Shown: one piece after another, positions 8,283 to 14,084 of the stretch | Position numbering within the stretch: position 1 is the stretch's first letter | Layout: the number at the start of each line of letters is the position of its first letter | DNA from: a virus | IMG/VR virus record: IMGVR_UViG_3300047551_002370 | Span: 1-33,590 of that record | Strand: one strand, 5' to 3' | Length of the DNA: 33,590 bases | Notes under the pieces: model-generated | What the model was told of the DNA's origin: nothing | Databases searched by the model: none | The model's input: the letters and a program-made list of their open reading frames with translations, nothing else | Made by a program: the position numbers and the translations under genes

Positions 8283-8310
8283 AAAGAGACTTTTAGTTTT
8301 TAGTCTCTTT
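8283..8310 (-). terminator. Terminator after the two small genes
   Basis: 9-bp stem AAAGAGACT/AGTCTCTTT (8283-8291 with 8302-8310), 10-nt loop, and about eight T on the minus strand. The stop codon of the 54-aa gene lies within the loop and stem. Confidence 0.85.
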
Positions 8311-8457
8311 CTTTAAGATAGTTTTTAAAAATAGTTGAAAAAATTCTATTATTCCATTTGCTTTTACTTTTTTTGTCTTAGATAACCATTCAGATAAGGA
8401 AAGTAAAAGTCCCAGAATAATAGTTACTCCCCAGTTAGTTAAAAAACAAGTAATCAT
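8293..8457 (-). CDS. Small single-pass membrane protein, 54 aa
   Basis: ATG at 8457 overlaps the stop of the preceding 57-aa gene as ATGA. Residues about 5-23 (FLTNWGVTIILGLLLSLSE) form one membrane helix, followed by a basic amphipathic tail (WLSKTKKVKANGIIEFFQLF and onwards). The frame ends inside the terminator hairpin. Small membrane proteins of this kind occur in many T4-like cyanophages. A holin-like or envelope role is possible but unsupported. Confidence 0.65.
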   Translation of the reverse strand: MITCFLTNWGVTIILGLLLSLSEWLSKTKKVKANGIIEFFQLFLKTILKKETKN

Positions 8458-8627
8458 GCTTGTGGAGTAAAGAGTTTATCTTTTACAAGTTCATATACTA
8501 CATCATCAATGCTATTGTCAGTTGATTTAACATACTTTGCAAGCAATTCAAGAACAAGATTTTTAACTGCTGGATGTGTTGCAATTTGAATCAAAAGTGG
8601 TTTTACCACTGTTACTACTACATCCAT
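8454..8627 (-). CDS. Small conserved helical protein, 57 aa
   Basis: ATG 8627 is preceded at 5 nt by a perfect GGAGG. The product starts MDVVVTVVKPLLIQIATHPA and continues as an amphipathic helical protein (LVLELLAKYVKSTDNSIDDV). It is translationally coupled to the 54-aa membrane protein (ATGA), so the pair probably works together or is co-expressed at fixed ratio. Function unknown. Confidence 0.7.
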   Translation of the reverse strand: MDVVVTVVKPLLIQIATHPAVKNLVLELLAKYVKSTDNSIDDVVYELVKDKLFTPQA

Positions 8628-8657
8628 GATGTCCTCCGTGTAAAGAGTATCCTATCC

Positions 8658-8665
8658 TATTTAGA
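8658..8665 (-). promoter_or_regulatory. Possible late promoter TCTAAATA
   Basis: One mismatch to TATAAATA, 31 nt before the ATG of the 57-aa gene and directly after the stop of the upstream gene, the position expected for a late promoter of the small-gene pair. Confidence 0.4.
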
Positions 8666-8667
8666 TT

Positions 8668-10122
8668 TTAAGCAAGTCTACGTCTATTTTCTTGATCTCT
8701 TTCAGATCTTTCTCTTGAGGATTGAGAAGCTGCTTCTCTTGTTCTTCTTGCTTGAAGTCTATCAGCAGTTGTTTTTTCTGCTTTTTTAGGACGATCTCTT
8801 TCAGGTACACCTCTTTCTGCTTCATGTTGAGAAACAGTTCTACCACTTCTGGTCATCATTCCTTTATTTTGCGACCTCACAAATTCAGTTGCACGATTAC
8901 GTTCCTTTCTTGGTGTTCCTTTTTCCTCTCTTCTTCTTTCATCAAGTACTTCACCTTCGGGTTCATAATCCATTTTGAGACCCATTGCTCTCAATTTATT
9001 TTTTACCATATTAACTTTTGTTGGCATTTCTCTGGAATCATTTGAAGTATCCTTTTTGTCTCCACATGATTCTTCCTTCATCGATTGCTTACGAATCGTG
9101 GCAAAATAAACTTGCTCCCCTTTTTCTGGACCATATTGTTTAATCATACTTGCCTTCATACCAGAAGGATCGTATTTTTTCTTCAACTTCTTTTCCTTAG
9201 TAACCTCACCTTTAGTCATTTCTCTTTCATTCAATAAACCAAGAAATTTAGAATAGGAACTCTCATTTACACCATCATTTGGAGCAACAACTACACTATT
9301 CTTTCCCTTCATTACATCATAAACTCTTTTTTCAGAACTATTGTTTTTTTTTACCTCACCAAGAAATTCTTCTTTTACACTTGAGGTATCCTTACCATCA
9401 GGAACTCCACCTTTTTTGCGCTGAATTGCATTGTGAACTGCACCACGATATTCCTTTGCTCCACTTTCTACTTTACGATCACCATCATAATCCTTACCAG
9501 ATTTTGCTGCTGCGGTTCTTTCTCCTTTGGTTCTTTCACCTTCATATGGTTCACCATACTCAGTCATTTCAACAGACTGAATGTTTGGATTTGATCTTAA
9601 TGAATTAATTTTTTCACGAGTAGCAAATCTCACATAAGATGTTCCATTTTTATCAGTTACTCTGACTTTATATTTTCTATCACTACCACTATTGTATTTG
9701 TTAACATGTGCTGCTTCTTCTAATTCATTTTTAAGTTGATCGTAATCAATAGTTTCAGATTTTTTCTCAACAAAAACACTATACAATGCCTTTGCAACTG
9801 AGGAAGATGCTAAATCAGAAATTCCTTCCAAATAAGTTTCCTTCACGAGACCACCTTTTCCGAATAACTTTTCTCTTACCAATGACTTTTCCTGCTCACC
9901 TAAAGAACTATTTTGCATATATTGAGTATATGCAGATCTTAATGGAATATTTTCTCTTCTTGCACGATAACGAATATCATAAACAGCTTGTCTTATCCTC
10001 TGTTCGGGAGATTTAGACTCACCATCTTTTTTATCGTCACGTTCCTTTTCGCCACCACCTTTTGATAAAGACGCCTGTGGGAATTTTCTTGCAGGTAAAT
10101 CTTCAGCAATATGCTTTTTCAT
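8668..10122 (-). CDS. Large basic, charged late protein
   Basis: 484 aa, extremely rich in Lys, Arg, Glu, Asp and Ser, few hydrophobics, probably extended or disordered over much of its length. Segments typical of cyanophage virion-associated proteins are seen: IRQAVYDIRYRARRENIPLR near residue 45, YDPSGMKASMIKQYGPEKGE with EQVYFATIRKQSMKEE near 315-345, NKLRAMGLKMDYEPEGEVLD near 375-395, and an Arg/Glu-rich tail. No enzymatic motif. The charged composition would suit DNA binding or packaging inside the head. A variant late promoter (CATAAATA) lies 34 nt upstream in the tail of the preceding gene. Confidence 0.78.
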   Translation of the reverse strand: MKKHIAEDLPARKFPQASLSKGGGEKERDDKKDGESKSPEQRIRQAVYDIRYRARRENIPLRSAYTQYMQNSSLGEQEKSLVREKLFGKGGLVKETYLEGISDLASSSVAKALYSVFVEKKSETIDYDQLKNELEEAAHVNKYNSGSDRKYKVRVTDKNGTSYVRFATREKINSLRSNPNIQSVEMTEYGEPYEGERTKGERTAAAKSGKDYDGDRKVESGAKEYRGAVHNAIQRKKGGVPDGKDTSSVKEEFLGEVKKNNSSEKRVYDVMKGKNSVVVAPNDGVNESSYSKFLGLLNEREMTKGEVTKEKKLKKKYDPSGMKASMIKQYGPEKGEQVYFATIRKQSMKEESCGDKKDTSNDSREMPTKVNMVKNKLRAMGLKMDYEPEGEVLDERRREEKGTPRKERNRATEFVRSQNKGMMTRSGRTVSQHEAERGVPERDRPKKAEKTTADRLQARRTREAASQSSRERSERDQENRRRLA

Positions 10123-10138
10123 GAGAAAACTTTTTACT

Positions 10139-11449
10139 TTACTTTTTTCTATTTCTATTTATGAAATTCTTTATACTAGATATTCCCATAACTTCCATTG
10201 CATTTTTTCTATATCCATCAGTTCCAATTAAAGTATTTCTTTTTCCAGGAACTCGCATTTTTCTGGACATATGATTTTCAGTATATGCTTCAGAAACATC
10301 TTTAATCCACGATTTAAACATCATACCATCTTCAGTAACACAAATTAAATAATTAGTTCCTCTACGAATAATTGTTCCAGAAAGACCAGTATTTAAATTT
10401 TCAACCATAGTACCTACTTTAAAAATATTTCCACATACATAATTTTCTCTTAAAGATTGTAAATCAAACTTTGGCGCAATTTCCCAAAGATTATATCCTT
10501 CTTGTTGTATTTCTTCAATTCCCATACCTTGACGAACTAAATCAAAAAGTTGAATAATTTCTTTTCTTGGTATTGACTGTGGTATTAAATTTCTAAATGT
10601 AACAAGATCTCCTTCAGCAGCAGCAAGTCTTAATCTTGATGAAGTTATTCCATCTACTTCTTTACCATCAGCATCAATTTCCCCAACAGGTAAGACTTCA
10701 ATCATATCAAACAAATATAACTGTCCATTATAATTGTTTGCCAGATTTTCGAATTCTTTTACTCTCGTAGTTCCACATATAATTCTTACAGAAGAATATC
10801 CATCATTATGTGCTTTTTTAAGAGTATCAAAAATTGTAATCTGATTAGGATCATTTACAATCCTTTCTCCATGATCTGGAAATAATTTTCTCATGAAAAA
10901 TATTTTTGTATCAGGATCCAATGGATTCTTTTTAGGATCAAAACTACGTGAAGGAACTATAACATACTCACTACCTTCTTCCTCTGCAACTTGTGCTGCA
11001 GTATCTATCAATTCCTGATGTGCAACTGTAGGAGGATTAAATCTACCAAACACAATCGTCAAGGTTCCTTTTGTTTTTTCAACGGGGAGAAAACTTTGAG
11101 GAACTTGTTCTTGTGGCATTTCTTCTTGAGGAACTTGTTCTTGAGGTATTTCTTCTTGAGGAACTTGTTCTTGAGGTATTTGTTGAACTTGTTGTACTTG
11201 TTGCACCATCGCTGGGTCATTATATCCAGGAGAAGCAATTTGCTTTTCTCTTGGTGTTTGTGCTGGATCTTTTCCAGGTACTCTTTGCCTCTTATTATAA
11301 TACTGCAGTCCGCCACCAACTGTTTTAGCCTCAAATTCACCAGTCGCTCTGTTATACCAACCACCATGACCATCTCCAACAAGGCCTAACCTTTTTGCTT
11401 GCTGAGAAGCTGCAGTTGCTTCTGTAATAAATGTTGAGAATAATTTCAT
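10139..11449 (-). CDS. Probable internal capsid protein with nucleotidylyltransferase domain
   Basis: 436 aa from ATG 11449; an upstream TTG at 11479 is unlikely because MKLFSTFITEA matches the T4 capsid-targeting peptide with cleavage predicted after E10. Residues 11-75 resemble a conserved cyanophage N-domain (LGLVGDGHGGWYN). Residues 90-118 are a PQEQVPQEE(I/M) repeat linker. Residues about 128-280 are a nucleotidylyltransferase fold: GRFNPPTVAH (135-144, variant of the (H/T)xGH motif) and ITSSRLR (268-274, matching ISSTxxR of NMNAT-type enzymes). The C-terminus has a KOW-like segment (GTIIRRGTNYLICVTEDG) and a basic tail. NMN or another nucleotide may be the substrate; this cannot be decided here. 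Confidence 0.8.
   Translation of the reverse strand: MKLFSTFITEATAASQQAKRLGLVGDGHGGWYNRATGEFEAKTVGGGLQYYNKRQRVPGKDPAQTPREKQIASPGYNDPAMVQQVQQVQQIPQEQVPQEEIPQEQVPQEEMPQEQVPQSFLPVEKTKGTLTIVFGRFNPPTVAHQELIDTAAQVAEEEGSEYVIVPSRSFDPKKNPLDPDTKIFFMRKLFPDHGERIVNDPNQITIFDTLKKAHNDGYSSVRIICGTTRVKEFENLANNYNGQLYLFDMIEVLPVGEIDADGKEVDGITSSRLRLAAAEGDLVTFRNLIPQSIPRKEIIQLFDLVRQGMGIEEIQQEGYNLWEIAPKFDLQSLRENYVCGNIFKVGTMVENLNTGLSGTIIRRGTNYLICVTEDGMMFKSWIKDVSEAYTENHMSRKMRVPGKRNTLIGTDGYRKNAMEVMGISSIKNFINRNRKK
10156..10163 (-). promoter_or_regulatory. Possible late promoter CATAAATA
   Basis: One mismatch to the T4 late consensus, 34 nt before the ATG at 10122, lying within the last codons of the upstream gene. Confidence 0.4.
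11096..11185 (-). repeat. Three 30-bp tandem repeats in coding sequence
   Basis: Units at 11096-11125, 11126-11155 and 11156-11185 encode a 10-residue PQEQVPQEE(I/M) unit. They separate the N-terminal domain from the nucleotidylyltransferase domain and are in frame. Confidence 0.9.
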
Positions 11450-11498
11450 TACTTTATATAAGTATACTTCTACACACAATATAAAGTATTTAGTAATA

Positions 11499-11571
11499 TG
11501 GAGATAAGGAGACTCGAACTCCTGACATCAGCCTTGCAAAGACCGCGCTCTACCAACTGAGCTATATCCCC
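11499..11571 (-). tRNA. tRNA-Ala (anticodon UGC)
   Basis: 73 nt. Acceptor GGGGATA pairs with TATCTCC (one G-T pair), the D arm is GCTC...GAGC, the 7-nt anticodon loop TTTGCAA gives anticodon TGC, the T arm is AGGAG-TTCGAGT-CTCCT, and the discriminator is A. CCA is not encoded. It lies between the zincin-like gene and the nucleotidylyltransferase gene. It reads GCA and GCG, codons used in the Ala-rich late proteins. Confidence 0.95.
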
Positions 11572-11586
11572 AATAAAAGAATTATA

Positions 11587-11985
11587 CTACCTGATTGGCA
11601 TAAGGTCAAATAATTCTGGATGAAGTTTACCATATTTTCTCATGATTTCTCCTGCTTTTGCATTTGCTTGATTTTCAGCAGGACTTCCTAGATTTGATGA
11701 GATTATTTTACCATCCATAACTTGTTTGTAATGTACAAATTCATGGGATACTGTTCTTAGAATGTCTACAGGATGGCGATTAATAATACTAATATAAAGT
11801 ATTTCTCTGTTCATCATACCAAAAGTCATATTCTTTTTGGCAAAATCAGAGTCATCTATGAGTACATATGGAATATCGTATGTTAAACGAAGTTCTCTTT
11901 TAAGGAAGACAATAAATCTTTTAAGAATACCATCAAACTGGATTCTTGTGGTTGGTCTTCCTTTTCTTTTGCCAATCAGAGACAT
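11587..11985 (-). CDS. Zincin-like (HExxH) small putative metallopeptidase
   Basis: 132 aa. HEFVHYKQ (about residue 86) is an HExxH zinc-binding helix, and a downstream Glu in SPAENQANAKAGEIM fits the third ligand of a gluzincin-like or minimal zincin fold. The N-terminal third is basic (GKRKGRPTTR). The substrate is unknown; processing of phage or host protein is possible. No good ribosome site is seen; an AATAAATA about 12-19 nt upstream is one base off the late promoter. A second unrelated HExxH protein is encoded at 27453-27884. Confidence 0.65.
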   Translation of the reverse strand: MSLIGKRKGRPTTRIQFDGILKRFIVFLKRELRLTYDIPYVLIDDSDFAKKNMTFGMMNREILYISIINRHPVDILRTVSHEFVHYKQVMDGKIISSNLGSPAENQANAKAGEIMRKYGKLHPELFDLMPIR

Positions 11986-12002
11986 TTTTTTTAAATTATT
12001 TA

Positions 12003-12188
12003 TTAAACACCAAGAAAAGCACCAATACTATCATCAAGATTTTGAATTACTGCACGAATATCAGAAATACGTGGAGGAACACTTTCTGAATTATAAGTAT
12101 ATCCCTTTTGAGATTCAAAAAGTATTTGACGAACTGCAGCAGCAGAACGAACATCCATTTTAATTGTTACTTGTTTTTCTTTAGTCAT
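12003..12188 (-). CDS. Small hypothetical protein, 61 aa
   Basis: The start overlaps the MazG stop (ATGA), so it is translationally coupled to MazG. The sequence has a strand-like start (KQVTIKMDVRSAAAVRQIL) followed by a helical end (ISDIRAVIQNLDDSIGAFLG). No domain recognised. Confidence 0.65.
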   Translation of the reverse strand: MTKEKQVTIKMDVRSAAAVRQILFESQKGYTYNSESVPPRISDIRAVIQNLDDSIGAFLGV

Positions 12189-12601
12189 CGGTCGTCAACA
12201 GCACGGTTTTCAGAGAAATAAACATCAAAAGCACCCTCAGGATAACGTTTGAGAAGTTTTTGAACGTTTTGAGCAACCACATCATCAAGGGTCACACCAA
12301 GTGCCATACATGCCTGAGCAACATACCACATAATATCACCGAGTTCAATGATCAGGTGCTCACGATTATCTTCATTATAAGGTTTACCTTGGAATACCAT
12401 CTTTTTGACGATTTCCATAAACTCACCACCTTCAGCATTGATACCAACAGCAGCAGTTAAAAGTCTCTCAATATTAGCACCCTTTTCATCAAGTTCAACC
12501 AAACGATCAGAAAGGGAAACAAAATCCTTAGATGCATCAGAAGTTACGGCATCTACGAACTCAGCATACTTATCAAAATCAACGTGTTTTGCAGTTTCCA
12601 T
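12185..12601 (-). CDS. mazG: MazG-like nucleotide pyrophosphohydrolase
   Basis: 138 aa. All-alpha NTP pyrophosphohydrolase, which cleaves (d)NTPs to monophosphates. The metal-binding signature is visible: Glu residues in NAEGGEFMEIVKK (about 54-66) and the Glu/Asp pair in IELGDIMWYVAQAC (about 85-98), followed by the typical ALGVTLDDVVAQNVQKLLKR helix. Cyanophage MazG was once proposed to degrade ppGpp; published biochemistry on the S-PM2 enzyme found nucleotide hydrolysis but not ppGpp hydrolysis. The start overlaps the stop of the C-terminal gp41 piece as TAATG. Confidence 0.93.
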   Translation of the reverse strand: METAKHVDFDKYAEFVDAVTSDASKDFVSLSDRLVELDEKGANIERLLTAAVGINAEGGEFMEIVKKMVFQGKPYNEDNREHLIIELGDIMWYVAQACMALGVTLDDVVAQNVQKLLKRYPEGAFDVYFSENRAVDDR

Positions 12602-13023
12602 TAAAATTTAAATCCTTCAAACGACTTTTTAGGTTTCTTGTCTTCGTAATCATTATACTCATCATCCTGCCCACTGTCAAGTATATCCTTTTGGGCAGTT
12701 TGTTCACAATCATAAAGACGCATTTTTGCACGATCAATTCCTACGATAAAACGTTTATAGATCGTAGGATCATTATAACGATTCTTTAGTTGCTTCACCA
12801 TAATCTGTCCCATCTGCTCAAGTTCTTCAGTACTAATAAGAGCAAACATAAGATCGGCAGTAGCAGGCAGACCAAAGGACTCGGAAGTATCAGTCAATTC
12901 TACGTCAGAGTTGCTATTATGAGTTAGAATATTATTAGCATAAAATAGATGATTTCCTGATACTTCAATATCAATCATTTCTCTTTCATCAAGTTCTTCA
13001 ATTTTTATAATTTTTTTCATCAT
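12601..13023 (-). CDS. 41: gp41 helicase C-terminal piece with C-intein
   Basis: 140 aa. Residues 1-36 are a C-intein: IKIEELDEREMIDIEVSG, then NHLFYANNILTHN with penultimate His and terminal Asn. They closely match the C-half of the gp41-1 split intein. Ser+1 opens the C-extein (SNSDVELTDTSESFGLPATA), 104 residues of DnaB-type helicase that align with T4 gp41 after its DSSDV segment, including LVKQLKNRY-like strand VKQLKNRYND and IVGIDRAKMR. After trans-splicing to the N-piece at 14085-15416 the mature helicase would be 459 aa (T4 gp41 is 475). No clear ribosome site precedes the ATG. Confidence 0.95.
   Translation of the reverse strand: MMKKIIKIEELDEREMIDIEVSGNHLFYANNILTHNSNSDVELTDTSESFGLPATADLMFALISTEELEQMGQIMVKQLKNRYNDPTIYKRFIVGIDRAKMRLYDCEQTAQKDILDSGQDDEYNDYEDKKPKKSFEGFKF
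12916..13023 (-). other. Split intein, C-terminal half (36 aa)
   Basis: Blocks F and G of an intein: Asp in IDIEVSGNH, HLFYANNILTHN, then Ser+1. The split lies where an endonuclease domain would sit in a full intein. Pairs with 14088-14351. Confidence 0.95.
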
Positions 13024-13037
13024 TATTTTAGTTAGAA

Positions 13038-13274
13038 TTAACAGAAACCGAAAGGTTTGCGATACTGATTAAGAAATTCTTTTAATTTTTGGTTATTTTC
13101 ATCCTTACTATTAAGACTTTGATAGGTTTTTGTTTTACTATCAAACTTAAACCACTCATTATCTTCTGGAATTGGTTTATTTAAGTATGCATATTGTTCT
13201 CCATTTGGTGTAGTATAAACCTCAAAATGCCCAGCAAAAAACGGAATTAGATATTTAAATTTTGGTTCATTCAC
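13038..13274 (-). CDS. Companion protein in the split-gene gap, 78 aa
   Basis: A GTG start at 13274 overlaps the endonuclease stop (GTG/TGA sharing two bases) with GGGAG 9 nt upstream, so GTG is supported. The product is hydrophilic and aromatic-rich (KFKYLIPFFAGHFEVY, EWFKFDSKTKTYQSL) and ends KPFGFC. No domain recognised. It lies between the GIY-YIG gene and the C-intein gene and probably travels with the endonuclease insert. Possible roles are endonuclease accessory or simple passenger. Confidence 0.6.
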   Translation of the reverse strand: MNEPKFKYLIPFFAGHFEVYTTPNGEQYAYLNKPIPEDNEWFKFDSKTKTYQSLNSKDENNQKLKEFLNQYRKPFGFC

Positions 13275-14035
13275 TTTTGTATTCTCCCATCAATATATCC
13301 ACAAGAAATAAAACTTTGGTAATCCCAAATATCAGCACACATACATTCTACACCATTATTCATCCAAAGAACACCTTTTCCATTTTCCCAACCATTTTGT
13401 AAGTAAGAACTTACTTCTTCCTTTTTAATAAACTTTCTTTCTTTTAATTTTTTGTTATGTATCCAAGTTCTACCAACAGAAGATTTTGCAATATTATCTC
13501 TATGTTGTTTGGTTAGTTTTTTTCCTCTTTTACTTTCTGATATTTTATCTTTTGTTTCTTGAGTATGATTTGTATTGAATTTAGTATAAAGACCAAGAGA
13601 GTATCTATGTTTTTTAGTTTTTCTCATTTTCTCTTTTGATTGTGAAGAAAAACTTATTCCATAGTTCCACACTCTTCCATTTTTAATGTTCTCTTCTATC
13701 TGTTCTTGATTTGCTCCGTGATAATGTTTTTCATAATTACAAGTTTCATATTTCATATTATATCCACACCCATCTCTATAATGAGATTTATACTTGCGGA
13801 TATAATAATCTTCTTTCATTCTTGCTTCACTCTCATTAACTTCTTCTATGACTTCAATAGTAAAGTTTCTTTTACCATATTCAATAATAGCATCAGACAA
13901 AAGTTTATTACCTTCGTGCCTCCCAAGAGTAATGTGTTCTTGTAATCTTCTATCTAATTTATTTTTAGTCAGTCCAACATAATACATATGCGGATTAACT
14001 GCTGTGTTGGTAATTAGATAAATCTTTACTTTCAT
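13271..14035 (-). CDS. GIY-YIG homing endonuclease inside fractured gp41
   Basis: 254 aa. Residues 1-90 are a GIY-YIG nuclease: IYLI (5-8), YYVG (18-21), catalytic Arg in KLDRRLQEH (29/30) and Glu75 in MKEDYYIRKY. Residues about 125-190 hold NUMOD3-like DNA-binding repeats (SSQSKEKMRKTKK; HTQETKDKISESKRGKK; KQHRDNIAKSSVG). The C-terminus has two WxxN-type units (TWIHNKKLKE and LWMNNGVECM, each ending GW/GY then G). It probably cleaves intein-free gp41 alleles so that the whole split locus spreads. Expression seems restricted to late infection by the hairpin and late promoter upstream. Confidence 0.93.
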   Translation of the reverse strand: MKVKIYLITNTAVNPHMYYVGLTKNKLDRRLQEHITLGRHEGNKLLSDAIIEYGKRNFTIEVIEEVNESEARMKEDYYIRKYKSHYRDGCGYNMKYETCNYEKHYHGANQEQIEENIKNGRVWNYGISFSSQSKEKMRKTKKHRYSLGLYTKFNTNHTQETKDKISESKRGKKLTKQHRDNIAKSSVGRTWIHNKKLKERKFIKKEEVSSYLQNGWENGKGVLWMNNGVECMCADIWDYQSFISCGYIDGRIQK

Positions 14036-14039
14036 ATCA

Positions 14040-14079
14040 GTAAGTTATACTACTATTATTTATAAGAAGTATAACTTAC
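14040..14079 (-). promoter_or_regulatory. Hairpin with late promoter in its loop, upstream of the endonuclease
   Basis: Perfect 11-bp inverted repeat GTAAGTTATAC/GTATAACTTAC (14040-14050 with 14069-14079) with an 18-nt loop holding TATAAATA at 14064-14057. The ATG follows 4 nt after the 3' arm, so the arm covers the ribosome-binding region. Read-through transcripts from gp41 would fold and hide the start; late transcripts starting near 14050 would lack the 5' arm and stay open. This is the known arrangement of I-TevI in the T4 td intron. Confidence 0.8.
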
Positions 14080-14084
14080 ACACA

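Noticed and set aside
11096-11185. CRISPR-like repeat
   Set aside because: Units are contiguous, without spacers, in frame, and code a PQEQ linker.
11499-11571. tRNA as a prophage attachment site
   Set aside because: No integrase is seen and the gene set is that of a lytic T4-like phage.
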